A stretch of DNA of 56,564 nt from an uncultured Prevotellaceae bacterium. Lineage in GTDB: Bacteria; Bacteroidota; Bacteroidia; Bacteroidales; Bacteroidaceae. A program made the translations under genes and the position numbers. A model generated the notes under the pieces. That model searched no databases. It saw only the letters and a list, made by a program, of their open reading frames with translations, and had not been told where the DNA came from. Position 1 is the stretch's first letter; the number at the start of each line of letters is the position of its first letter. The stretch covers positions 1 to 56,564 of the forward strand of contig CAMYZO010000009.1 of NCBI GenBank assembly GCA_947303855.1, in the 5' to 3' direction. Below are positions 34,854 through 43,509 of this stretch, in pieces.

Positions 34854-35993
34854 ATGCAATTCCGAGATTTAGCAAAACAATATCAAGTACTCAAGAACGA
34901 TATTGACCAGGCCATGCTGAGCGTGGCATCGGGCGCCCACTACATCATGGGACCCCAAGTGAAGGAACTGGAGCTGCAGCTGGCCGACTATGTCGGCGTG
35001 AAGCACTGCCTGACCTGCGCCAACGGCACCGACGCACTGACGTTGGCACTGAAGGCATGGGGCGTTGGTCCTGGCGATGCCGTGTTCGTGCCCGACTTCA
35101 CCTTCTTTGCTTCAGCCGAGGTGGTGGCATTGGAAGGTGCCACGCCGATTTTTGTCGACGTCGATGACATCACGTTTAATATTGACGTAGTGAGTTTAGA
35201 GAAAGCCATTAGCCAGACATTGGCTGATGGCAAACTGACTCCTAAGGTTATCGTTGCCGTCGACCTCTTTGGACTGCCGGCCAACTATCCTGCCGTGAAA
35301 GCCATAGCGCAGAAATATGGTCTGCTGATACTTGAAGACGGCGCACAGGGCTTCGGGGGAAGCATTAACGGCAAACGGTCATGTTCGTTCGGCGATATCA
35401 GCACCACGTCATTCTTCCCTGCCAAGCCTCTTGGCTGCTATGGTGACGGTGGGGCAATGTTTACTGACAACGACGAGTGGGCGCAGCTGATGAATTCCTA
35501 TCGGGTACACGGCAAGGGCACCGACAAGTACGACAATGTGCGTATCGGCATGAACTCACGCCTTGACACCCTTCAGGCCGCTATCCTGCAGGTGAAGCTC
35601 CGCGCCTTCGATGGTGAAGTGGAGCAGGTGAACGAGGCTGCCCGCCGTTACACGGAATTACTGAAAGACAAAGTGAAAACCCCCGTCATTCCTGAAGGCT
35701 TCGGCTCCAGCTGGGCACAATACACCATTCAGTTGCCAAGCGAAGAACAGCGTAATCAGCTTCAGCAGAAACTGAAGGAAGCGGGTATCCCTTCAATGGT
35801 CTACTATCCCAAGCCCATGCATGCCCAGACCGCGTTTAATCATTCCCAATGCACGGTTCATAACTTACAATTGGCTTGCGACGACTATGTTGCTAACCGT
35901 TTGTGTGCCACCGTGCTCTCACTGCCCATGCATCCCTATCTGGAGGCTGCCGATATTGAGCACGTCTGTTCCATCCTTATTGCATCACTCTAA
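34854..35993 (+). CDS. wlbC: UDP-3-keto-GlcNAcA aminotransferase (WlbC/WbpE-like, DegT family)
   Basis: A 379-residue PLP enzyme. Lys191 in TSFFPAKPLGCYGDGG is the Schiff-base residue, D162 in ILEDGAQGFGG the ring-N partner, and HCLTCANGTDALTLAL the phosphate-binding helix. The N terminus (MQFRDLAKQY, HYIMGPQVKELE) resembles WbpE/WlbC, which transfers an amino group from glutamate to C3 of UDP-3-keto-GlcNAcA. Family context: it uses the WlbA product and feeds WlbB, and the 2-oxoglutarate released is the co-substrate of WlbA. Residues about 328-341 (FNHSQCTVHNLQLA) look like a decayed AATTG-type repeat in the loop before LSLPMHPYL. Confidence 0.87.
   Translation: MQFRDLAKQYQVLKNDIDQAMLSVASGAHYIMGPQVKELELQLADYVGVKHCLTCANGTDALTLALKAWGVGPGDAVFVPDFTFFASAEVVALEGATPIFVDVDDITFNIDVVSLEKAISQTLADGKLTPKVIVAVDLFGLPANYPAVKAIAQKYGLLILEDGAQGFGGSINGKRSCSFGDISTTSFFPAKPLGCYGDGGAMFTDNDEWAQLMNSYRVHGKGTDKYDNVRIGMNSRLDTLQAAILQVKLRAFDGEVEQVNEAARRYTELLKDKVKTPVIPEGFGSSWAQYTIQLPSEEQRNQLQQKLKEAGIPSMVYYPKPMHAQTAFNHSQCTVHNLQLACDDYVANRLCATVLSLPMHPYLEAADIEHVCSILIASL
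35836..35877 (+). repeat. Decayed heptamer repeat inside the wlbC-like gene
   Basis: Bases here read as imperfect CAATTNN-type heptamers (CCCAATG, CATAACT, TACAATT) and encode NHSQCTVHNLQL. This peptide is close to the NSQFTIHNSQL pattern produced by fresh repeats. It fits an old, diverged in-frame insertion; homology is inferred from the pattern only. Confidence 0.45.
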
Positions 35994-36010
35994 AGCCAGG
36001 GGCCTATACA

Positions 36011-36910
36011 ATGAAAGTATGTGTCAAAGGTAAGCTGAACCAGATTCCCCATCTGAATGATTTCCTGGATGACTGGAATCATGAGATGCAGATTGGCGAC
36101 CAGCTGAACTGTGTGGCTCTTACAAGCCATCAGGAATTCAGAAACATCAAGAAGAGGTTTCCTTTTGGGATAGGCAATGTCTTGGTTCTCTTGACATACT
36201 TTTGGCATGAGATGCTGCCAAAGATGAAGGCAACTCAGAAGTTCTATTTCCTCTTGTCGGGCGAGCGTCACCGTACTTACAGTCGTACGGAAATTCTCGG
36301 CAGGATATGCAGGGCAGGTTTCAAAATCGAGAATGAAGAGAATGCCAATGGCACACTGCACGTGGTAGCAAGTAAGCGGTCAGAGCCATTAGAGAGAAAT
36401 GATACCTGCGAATCGCCTATCCTGAAAATGAAGCGTGTAGGCAAAGACCGTCAATGGATAGAGGTCTATAAGTTCAGGACAATGCACAGCTATTCGCAAT
36501 ATCTGCAGGATTATGTGTACGAGAAAAACAAGCTGGACCACTCGGGAAAACTGACAAACGACTTCCGTGTTAACTTCTGGGGAAGACTGTTCCGTTCTGC
36601 CTGGCTCGACGAACTGCCAATGCTTGTCAACGTGTTCAAGGGCGAAATGAAATGGGTGGGAGTGCGTCCGCTGACCGAACATTTCTTCTCGCTCTACACG
36701 CCGGAAATGCAGGAACTGCGTACAAAGGTCAGGCCGGGTATGTTGCCTCCCTTCTATTATGAAAGGAAGACGCCCATCGGACTCGACGAGATTCAGGCTT
36801 CAGAGCGTCGCTATATCGAATCCTATCTTGAGCATCCTTTCCTTACCGACTGGCGGTATTTCTGGGGCACGGTCTATAACATAGTAGTAAGAAGAAAATC
36901 CAGCAAATAA
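36011..36910 (+). CDS. Initiating sugar transferase (Bac_transf/WcaJ-like) with non-membrane N-terminal domain
   Basis: A 299-residue protein. The C-terminal part (about 138-225) is a bacterial sugar-transferase domain: VYKFRTMHSY (152-161), FRSAWLDELPMLVNVFKGEM with the D200-E201 catalytic dyad, and VGVRPL. Such enzymes load the first sugar phosphate onto undecaprenyl phosphate. The usual membrane or re-entrant helix with its Lys-Arg motif before the FRTM segment is missing. Instead there are about 130 residues with ERHRTYSRTEILGRICRAGF and only one moderately hydrophobic stretch (52-66). It may be peripheral, may need a partner, or may have another membrane anchor. It is the only initiating transferase seen in the window. 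Confidence 0.78.
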   Translation: MKVCVKGKLNQIPHLNDFLDDWNHEMQIGDQLNCVALTSHQEFRNIKKRFPFGIGNVLVLLTYFWHEMLPKMKATQKFYFLLSGERHRTYSRTEILGRICRAGFKIENEENANGTLHVVASKRSEPLERNDTCESPILKMKRVGKDRQWIEVYKFRTMHSYSQYLQDYVYEKNKLDHSGKLTNDFRVNFWGRLFRSAWLDELPMLVNVFKGEMKWVGVRPLTEHFFSLYTPEMQELRTKVRPGMLPPFYYERKTPIGLDEIQASERRYIESYLEHPFLTDWRYFWGTVYNIVVRRKSSK

Positions 36911-36914
36911 GAAA

Positions 36915-38588
36915 ATGACATTAAAGTATATTAATAAAACAGTAGTCATTGAAGACTATGCACGCTCGGGGAAATTTAAAGATGATACCATTTCTTTTGA
37001 GTCAGAAGAATATATCATTAGGTCTTACGGGTATTTTCTGAATAAAAGTGAATGCTTTGAGAGGTTCTCATGCCAAGCGCTTTCAGATTTAATTATCAAA
37101 ATGGTTGAACAAGAGGTTCAACTCCCAAGAGTGCTTCACGGGGCATACCTCATTGTTGTATATAACAAAAAGAGTGATCAGCTCTTGATATACAATGATT
37201 TACTTTCCAAGCATAGTTTGTTTTACTATTATGATACGACTTCAAATTGTTTCATTGCCTCTGATTCCTTTTTAGGCACTTTGAAGGCTGTCAAGGAAAA
37301 CAATCTGCCATTTGCCATTGATAGTCTTGGTGTGAAAATGATGCTGTGGCACCGCATGTTCTATGATAACCTGACTTATATCCGCGAAATAAAATTCCTC
37401 AGGCCATTTGAATATATGGTTGTCGGCAATGGAAAACTGACGCTGAAGTCCATTCCATATCCTCAGATGATCGACGTGTCTATGGATGAGGCTGCAAGCG
37501 AGATACACAAGCTGTTTACCAAAGCTGTCCGAGAACAGTATCAGAAAAACGAAGAATACAACTATCCACAAGTCACCACTCTCTCTGGCGGCATGGATTC
37601 CCGCTCTACTTTCCTCTATGGTTTAGCCAATGGCTACACTGATCAGAAGTGCTATTGTGTGGGAGAGTCAACGTCGGCTGATTTTGCTTGCGCCCAGCCC
37701 TTGGCTATCAAATATGACTGTGACTTTTATTTCCATCCCATAGACAGGGGGAATGGTATGTTGAAGCGCGAGGAGATATGCCGTGCCAATGAGGGGCAGA
37801 TGTGCTATTTCGGTGTAAGTTATGTGGATGTTTTTAATTTCTATAAAACGGAAGGATGGGGAATCATTCACACAGGCCTTGGGGGAGGTGAAATCATGGG
37901 CGACATGAGGATATCAGAAAATCCTTCAAGAAAAGAGAAATTTATCGAATCCCTAAAATACAGACTTGGCAAAGGTAAGAAAGACCGGTCTTGGGGTTCC
38001 TTTGTCAATTCCTTACATTGTACCGAAGAGGATAAACAGCGGATAGAGGCATTCAAGCCTTATTATAGTGATTTCAATGCGTTTCAAAGTCTGAACGACA
38101 TGCGTCGTTGTCTCAACGTCCAGAAAGTGGCAGGGGCTTTTGGCGTGGAATACGTTTCCCCCTACTTGAATGAGGACTTCTTCTGCTATATGCTTCAGAT
38201 TCCTTACACCTTAACAAAAGACAGAGAACTCTATATCTATTGGCAAAAGAAGTACAACCCCGGGCAGTTTGAGTCCCCCTCAACTTTTCAACTGGGCTGC
38301 AGGCCAGGAAACAAAGTGGGCTATTTTGCCAAGCGATTCTATAAATACGTGGTGAATAGAATGGGCAGAAAGACGGGGTATGACATGATACCCATTGAGT
38401 TTTGGATGAAGGTGAACCCCAAAATCAAACAAACTCAAGATACATGGTATGAAACTGACATGAAGAAGTTGGAATACCAGTTAGATTCGTCGCTCTCCCA
38501 ATTATTAACAGATGTGTGGAGTAAAGGGACGGCACCACAGCAGAACATCCTGACGGCAACCTGGACACTCTGTAGAATATATGATTAG
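36915..38588 (+). CDS. Asparagine-synthase-like amidotransferase without glutaminase Cys
   Basis: A 557-residue protein of AsnB architecture. Residues about 1-185 resemble the N-terminal Ntn-hydrolase domain but begin MTLKY, so the catalytic Cys2 is absent. Residues about 190-557 are the ATP-pyrophosphatase synthetase domain with the PP-loop TLSGGMDSRS (222-231). Without Cys2 it must take ammonia or an amine directly, or from another glutaminase. Homologues in O-antigen clusters (for example WbpS) amidate uronic acid sugars. The WlbA/B/C pathway makes a uronate, so formation of a uronamide is a plausible inference. The gene is more AT-rich than the wlb-like genes. Its end overlaps the next start by 8 bp. 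Confidence 0.75.
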   Translation: MTLKYINKTVVIEDYARSGKFKDDTISFESEEYIIRSYGYFLNKSECFERFSCQALSDLIIKMVEQEVQLPRVLHGAYLIVVYNKKSDQLLIYNDLLSKHSLFYYYDTTSNCFIASDSFLGTLKAVKENNLPFAIDSLGVKMMLWHRMFYDNLTYIREIKFLRPFEYMVVGNGKLTLKSIPYPQMIDVSMDEAASEIHKLFTKAVREQYQKNEEYNYPQVTTLSGGMDSRSTFLYGLANGYTDQKCYCVGESTSADFACAQPLAIKYDCDFYFHPIDRGNGMLKREEICRANEGQMCYFGVSYVDVFNFYKTEGWGIIHTGLGGGEIMGDMRISENPSRKEKFIESLKYRLGKGKKDRSWGSFVNSLHCTEEDKQRIEAFKPYYSDFNAFQSLNDMRRCLNVQKVAGAFGVEYVSPYLNEDFFCYMLQIPYTLTKDRELYIYWQKKYNPGQFESPSTFQLGCRPGNKVGYFAKRFYKYVVNRMGRKTGYDMIPIEFWMKVNPKIKQTQDTWYETDMKKLEYQLDSSLSQLLTDVWSKGTAPQQNILTATWTLCRIYD

Positions 38589-39555
38589 TGTTGTTGTCCC
38601 AGTGTACAACGTCGCACCTTATTTAGAACGGTGCGTGCAGTCGGTGTTACGGCAGACCTACAAGGATTTGGAAGTGATTCTTGTAGACGATGGCAGCACA
38701 GACGGCAGCGGAGAGTTGTGCGACCAACTGTCATCGACCGACACCCGCATCCACGTGGCTCATCAGAAAAACCAAGGACTCTCTGGTGCCCGCAATACGG
38801 GTATTCGGCAGGCAACAGGCGAATATATAGCCTTTATCGATTCTGATGATGTGTGGCTGTTTGATGACGGATTGGAAAAACTGTTGACGGCAACCAGCGA
38901 AGGCAAAGATTTGATTATCTTCAAGGGGGTGAACATTTGGAAAGACGGTCGCAGAACTCCCTTTGGTGACTATGACGTGGAGCATATCTCACATTTGCCC
39001 GATGCACAGACCGTGTTTTCCTATCTCGTAGAGGCACAGTTGTTCCAGATGAGTGCTTGCTTCCTGCTGGTACGCAGAAAACTCTTGACTGACAACGAAC
39101 TCTATTTCCCTCATGGCTTGATTAGCGAGGATGTGCAATGGAGCCTGATTCTCTGGCAGTATGTACATTCAGTGTGTGTGACGAACCTCGATTTTTACGG
39201 TTATTGCCACCGTGAGGACAGCATCACCACTTCCACCTCTATCCGTGTTGATGAGAGTTATGACAAGATCTTCACTTATTGGAAGGAACAGTGCAACAAA
39301 GGTTGTATCAATGCAGCCGCCATTAGAATCTATTTGTGTGACCTGTGGGTCAGCAGAGGTTATTGCTATTACAAGTTGATGCCGGACGACAAACCTGTTG
39401 CGTGCGGTATCCTTCGTCGCCATGTCGACTTGCTCAATTATGCAGTCACCCCAAAGGCTCGGCGTGTGGCAAAGATGTCGAAAGTGCTGGGGGTTCAGCC
39501 TACACTGGTGGCTTTAGGTTGGTATTGGCAGTTGCGTAACCTGATTAAGGGATAA
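38581..39555 (+). CDS. Family 2 glycosyltransferase
   Basis: A 324-residue GT-A enzyme. The N terminus is classical: VVVPVYNVAPYLERCVQSVL, then VDDGSTDGS (about 36-44), LSGARNTGIRQATGEYIAF and the metal-binding DSDD (about 87-90). The C-terminal 110 residues carry no TM helix. It would add a sugar to the lipid-linked repeat unit; donor and linkage cannot be inferred. It is embedded between the Asn-synthase-like gene (8-bp overlap) and the polymerase-like gene (1-bp overlap). Confidence 0.88.
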   Translation: MISVVVPVYNVAPYLERCVQSVLRQTYKDLEVILVDDGSTDGSGELCDQLSSTDTRIHVAHQKNQGLSGARNTGIRQATGEYIAFIDSDDVWLFDDGLEKLLTATSEGKDLIIFKGVNIWKDGRRTPFGDYDVEHISHLPDAQTVFSYLVEAQLFQMSACFLLVRRKLLTDNELYFPHGLISEDVQWSLILWQYVHSVCVTNLDFYGYCHREDSITTSTSIRVDESYDKIFTYWKEQCNKGCINAAAIRIYLCDLWVSRGYCYYKLMPDDKPVACGILRRHVDLLNYAVTPKARRVAKMSKVLGVQPTLVALGWYWQLRNLIKG

Positions 39556-40886
39556 TGCTCTACAAGCATAACAACAACATCTTTATCTATGGTATGCTGT
39601 CGCTGGGCATGATAGCCTGTTTGACCAATCAGCGCGCTTTTGACTGGATGGCAGCGGGTACTATTCTGGCTTTTGCCTCGCAGATGGGATTGTTGTTGTA
39701 CTTCGCGCGTGAAGATGGACATAGCTATTCCGAATTGACACTATTTGTGACGGTGTTGACTTATAGCATCTTACTTGGGATTGTATTCATGTCTTTGTCC
39801 AAATACTTTGATGGTGATACATTTATGATGACCAAAAATGATGCTATGCTATACTTTAGAGGAAGCATGAGAGCACATCAGGTAGGCTTCTTGGAAAACG
39901 AGAAGTATATAGCAAGAACATTCGATTTCGACGACTGGGGCGCTTTTACGTATGACAGTTTGTTGATGTCCATTATTCCAAGCAAGTTTTTTCTTAACTT
40001 CTCCTATATGGTGCTGGGTGCTATATCATCTGTATTGCTATTTCGTATAGGTTCCCATTATATGCCTGTTTCATACGCATTTGTTGGTGCAATGGCGTAT
40101 GGCACATCGTCATTCCTTGTCATGTTAAATTGTACTTTCTTAAAGGAACCACTGTTTGTTTTCTTCATCATTTGTACAATGTTTAATCTTTGCAGAGGAA
40201 TGCATCAGGAAAGCAACTTTGCATATCCGCTGGTTTTCTTTTTCTTAGGAATCTTGTTTTTCTTCCGTCCGGCTGTAGCGGTGTTTGTCATCATGTCATT
40301 TGGCATCTATGTTGCAGTCAAGCAACATGGAAGTGCGTTGTCTTTCTTTTTCTATTTGGGGGCTGCTGCAATGCTGCTTGTCTCAATCAAATATATGATG
40401 GATTTGACTGATCGATATTCAGGCAGCTATGATGAAAAAATGGCAGAGAGTGGAAATGATAAGGCGTATTCGGGTGGTTTTAATGTCTTTGTCAACATAT
40501 TCGGTGGCTTTTTCGGACCATTTCCAACATTGTTTACGAAACATGAGGAACCTTCGACGGTTCAATTTTATGGTGCCGGTTTGACGTATAGACTGTTTAT
40601 GATATTTCCTTTTTTGGGAGGACTTTATCTCATTTTCAAAAACAAAGTATTAGAATTGCTTCCAATCACCGTTTTCATCTTGGTGGAGATGTTGGTTACT
40701 GGTATAGTTGCTGCAAGTCTGGAGTTGCGTAAAGTGATGCCACACATACCTCTTACGTATATAGTTGCTTTTTACGGACTTTCGCAGTGGAAGAATTCAA
40801 AGGTTCTTCAACGCATCCCTTATTTCCTTATTTGTGGTGTCGCAATAGGTATAATGTTTTTGTGGAGTGTAATTAAGGCTAAATAA
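39555..40886 (+). CDS. Putative polysaccharide polymerase (Wzy-like)
   Basis: A 443-residue integral membrane protein with roughly 10-12 hydrophobic segments. There are two larger hydrophilic loops, one around residues 90-135 and one around 285-345 (RYSGSYDEKMAESGNDKAYS). No conserved enzyme motif is seen. In Wzx/Wzy loci the polymerase is typically such a unique, AT-rich, poorly conserved membrane gene between glycosyltransferases. A flippase (51,084), chain-length kinase and Wza pore are in the same locus, so a polymerase is expected. It could instead be another multi-spanning glycosyl- or acyltransferase. Confidence 0.62.
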   Translation: MLYKHNNNIFIYGMLSLGMIACLTNQRAFDWMAAGTILAFASQMGLLLYFAREDGHSYSELTLFVTVLTYSILLGIVFMSLSKYFDGDTFMMTKNDAMLYFRGSMRAHQVGFLENEKYIARTFDFDDWGAFTYDSLLMSIIPSKFFLNFSYMVLGAISSVLLFRIGSHYMPVSYAFVGAMAYGTSSFLVMLNCTFLKEPLFVFFIICTMFNLCRGMHQESNFAYPLVFFFLGILFFFRPAVAVFVIMSFGIYVAVKQHGSALSFFFYLGAAAMLLVSIKYMMDLTDRYSGSYDEKMAESGNDKAYSGGFNVFVNIFGGFFGPFPTLFTKHEEPSTVQFYGAGLTYRLFMIFPFLGGLYLIFKNKVLELLPITVFILVEMLVTGIVAASLELRKVMPHIPLTYIVAFYGLSQWKNSKVLQRIPYFLICGVAIGIMFLWSVIKAK

Positions 40887-41818
40887 TGAAAGTTCTAATT
40901 GTTGCAAACAATAAACCCGGACAGTTCTCTCCTTTTGTCTCAGAGCAGGTAGAGGCTCTAAAGAAATTGGGAGTAGAGTTTGATTTCTTTGGCGTAGGCG
41001 GTAAAGGTTTTAATGGATACCTTTCAAACCTGCCGTCGTTAAAGAAGAAAATCCATGTGTTTCAGCCAGATTTGCTTCATGCTCATTATGGACTTAGCGG
41101 AATGCTTGCTAATTTGCAGCGGACAGTTCCCGTTGTAACAACCTATCATGGCAGTGATATTCATTCCAGGGGTTTGAATCTTTCTATGTCGAGGATTACA
41201 GCACGTTATTCCGCCTATAATATATTTGTGTCACCTTGGTTGTTGGAATTAGCAGCCTATAAGGAGGATAACAAGTGCGTCATCCCCTGTGGAGTAGACA
41301 CGACGACGTTTACTCCTGTAGAACGCACAGAAGCCCGGAAACAACTGGGATGGAACGAGAACGAACAGATTGTACTTTTTGCTGGTGCTTTTGATAATGA
41401 TGTTAAAAACAGTCCATTGGCTAAGGAGACTGTTGCGCTCGTGCCTAATGCCAAGTTGGTGGAATTGCGCGGATATACCCGTGAACAAGTTAATCTGTTA
41501 ATCAATGCAGCCAACTGTCTATTGATGACATCCCATCGTGAAGGATCGCCTGTTGTTATCAAAGAGGCCATGGCATGTGGAACCCCCATCGTATCGGTCG
41601 ATGTCGGCGATGTAAAAAATGTTGTGTCTGGCGTGAGTGGCTGTTTTCTTTCTGCGTATGATGCCAATGACATTGCAGTTAATATACGGCAGGCTTTGTC
41701 GTTTAAGAGTAAGACCAACGGACCACAGCGCATTATAGAAAAAGGGCTGTCCAATGAAATCATTGCTCATCAAATACTGGAAATATACCAAAAGGTCATT
41801 AGCTTGCCGAAACGATAA
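40886..41818 (+). CDS. Glycosyltransferase family 4 (GT-B)
   Basis: A 310-residue GT4-like enzyme, short for the family. The N-terminal acceptor half contains LLHAHYGLSGML and TTYHGSDIHSRGL. The C-terminal donor half contains PCGVDTTTF, VLFAGAFDNDVKNSPLAKE, and MTSHREGSPVVIKEAMACGT, with the E-x7-E nucleotide-binding pattern. Start and the previous stop overlap by one base. It probably adds a sugar to the repeat unit on the cytoplasmic face. Confidence 0.87.
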   Translation: MKVLIVANNKPGQFSPFVSEQVEALKKLGVEFDFFGVGGKGFNGYLSNLPSLKKKIHVFQPDLLHAHYGLSGMLANLQRTVPVVTTYHGSDIHSRGLNLSMSRITARYSAYNIFVSPWLLELAAYKEDNKCVIPCGVDTTTFTPVERTEARKQLGWNENEQIVLFAGAFDNDVKNSPLAKETVALVPNAKLVELRGYTREQVNLLINAANCLLMTSHREGSPVVIKEAMACGTPIVSVDVGDVKNVVSGVSGCFLSAYDANDIAVNIRQALSFKSKTNGPQRIIEKGLSNEIIAHQILEIYQKVISLPKR

Positions 41819-41848
41819 ATATACATCCTTATTAACAATAATTGGAAC

Positions 41849-42886
41849 ATGAAAATACAAATCGACATTAATCATCCTGCTCACGTCCATTACTACCGCA
41901 ATTTTATCAAATTGATGGAAGCAAAGGGGCATCAATTCTGCGTCACCAACCGCGACAGCAAGATGATTAACCAATTGCTCGACATTTATGGCATTGAGCA
42001 CACCGTACGCAACAAGCGACCTGAGAAAAAAGGAACAGTCGCATCGCTGATGAACCTCCTGAAAATGGTTCTGTGGTGTATACGCAAATCGCTTACATTT
42101 CATCCAGATATCTATATGGGCTTTGCTTCTTCTGCCAGTGCTATTACATCATGGTTGTTCAGAAAGCCAAGCATTCTGATAGATGACACAGAGCATAATG
42201 CCATGAATCACAAACTTTACATGCCTTTCTGTTCCGCAGTCCTTACCCCATTCTATTTCAAGAAAGACTTGGGTAACGAGAAGAAGCAAATCCGATTCAA
42301 CGCCTACGTAGAACAGCTATATCTGCACAGTGTTTACTTCAAGAGCAGTACTCAAGTTTTGGAGGAACTGAACGTCAAGCCGAAGGAGTATGTCATTGTT
42401 CGTTACATTGCATACGATGCCCACCACGATTTAAAGGTACACCCCATTTCAGAAGATACAAAGAAAAACATTGTAAAAGAGTTATCCAAGCGTTACCGGG
42501 TGTTTGTTTCGTTGGAGAAAAGCGTGAAGGATCCATTCTATGATGACTATGTGCTGAAAATTTCGCCGGAGAAAATGCATGACCTGGAAGCAAATGCCAA
42601 ATTCATGATAGCAGAAGGTGCCACAATGGCATCGGAGGCCTTTTTGCTTGGAGTACCATATCTCTATCTTAATCCGCTGATAGTTGGTTATATTGACTAT
42701 CAATGTGCGCACTATCCTGACAGATGCTTCAAGACTACGAACGGTGACGAGGCCATGAAGATAGTCAGCCAGTTAATGGACATTCAAACAGATGAGGAAG
42801 CAGAAAGAAAAAAGGTGGAGGAAGAAACCATCAACCCCACAGCATATCTTGAAAAGTTTGTGGAAGAATATATGTCTAAACAATAA
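41849..42886 (+). CDS. DUF354-family GT-B-like protein
   Basis: A 345-residue protein. The start KIQIDINHPAHVHYYRNF and the C-terminal EGATMASEAFLLGVPYLYLNP are typical of DUF354 proteins. These resemble GT-B glycosyltransferases or nucleotide-sugar 2-epimerases but have no settled function. A non-hydrolysing epimerase role is possible, since the wlb pathway can include a 2-epimerase (WbpI), but motif evidence for that is lacking. It lies 30 bp after the GT4 gene. Confidence 0.75.
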   Translation: MKIQIDINHPAHVHYYRNFIKLMEAKGHQFCVTNRDSKMINQLLDIYGIEHTVRNKRPEKKGTVASLMNLLKMVLWCIRKSLTFHPDIYMGFASSASAITSWLFRKPSILIDDTEHNAMNHKLYMPFCSAVLTPFYFKKDLGNEKKQIRFNAYVEQLYLHSVYFKSSTQVLEELNVKPKEYVIVRYIAYDAHHDLKVHPISEDTKKNIVKELSKRYRVFVSLEKSVKDPFYDDYVLKISPEKMHDLEANAKFMIAEGATMASEAFLLGVPYLYLNPLIVGYIDYQCAHYPDRCFKTTNGDEAMKIVSQLMDIQTDEEAERKKVEEETINPTAYLEKFVEEYMSKQ

Positions 42887-42936
42887 ACAGGCAAACAGGA
42901 CAATGAGAAGACATCGAAGTGAAGTAGCTTCCGATA

Positions 42937-43482
42937 ATGGAGTTTGACTTTGGATATATCATAAATTATATTTTGACTTATGAAACAGGAATACCCCTTG
43001 TCCTATTCATAGGAATTATCGCTGTTGTTTGTGGTATCGTCCTTTTTTTATACTATACAAGAATTAGTACTCGTACGTTTGTCCGAAAAGCTTCAATATG
43101 TATGTTCATTGGATATGTTTCTTTGGTGATATGCACAACAATCATCTTCAGAACAGAATATGACGAAATGAAATACGTGCTATGCCCACTTATAAGCTAT
43201 ATAGGACTTTACAACAAATTATTGGCTCAAAACATACTGAACATTGTGTTGTTCATGCCAGTAGGCTTTTTTGCAGGTGCTGCATTAAGGAAGAAGCATC
43301 TGTTGAATGTCATTAAGATTGGTTTTGTTCTCTCGCTATCCATTGAACTGATACAATTGATTTCACGACGTGGCGTTTGCAATATCGATGATGTCATCCA
43401 CAATACATTAGGATGTGTTTTAGGTTTTGCGTGCTTTGTGCTATGCCTTAAAATGATGAGAAGTCATCTCAAACAGTGTTGA
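42937..43482 (+). CDS. VanZ-like membrane protein
   Basis: A 181-residue protein with about five hydrophobic segments. The VanZ-type region is ILNIVLFMPVGFFAGA followed by LSLSIELIQLISRRGVCNID and DDVIHNTLGCVLGF. VanZ-like proteins occur widely in polysaccharide and cell-wall loci and most have no link to glycopeptide resistance. The function is unknown. It is the last gene before the inverted-repeat element at 43,510-43,893. The region is AT-rich like the polymerase-like gene. Confidence 0.75.
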   Translation: MEFDFGYIINYILTYETGIPLVLFIGIIAVVCGIVLFLYYTRISTRTFVRKASICMFIGYVSLVICTTIIFRTEYDEMKYVLCPLISYIGLYNKLLAQNILNIVLFMPVGFFAGAALRKKHLLNVIKIGFVLSLSIELIQLISRRGVCNIDDVIHNTLGCVLGFACFVLCLKMMRSHLKQC

Positions 43483-43509
43483 ATGTAAACTGAGGGGCAA
43501 CAGATTGAA

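Noticed and set aside
42937..43482. Glycopeptide-resistance gene (vanZ)
   Set aside because: Only the membrane-protein family is shared; there are no vanHAX genes, and VanZ-like proteins are common in polysaccharide loci.
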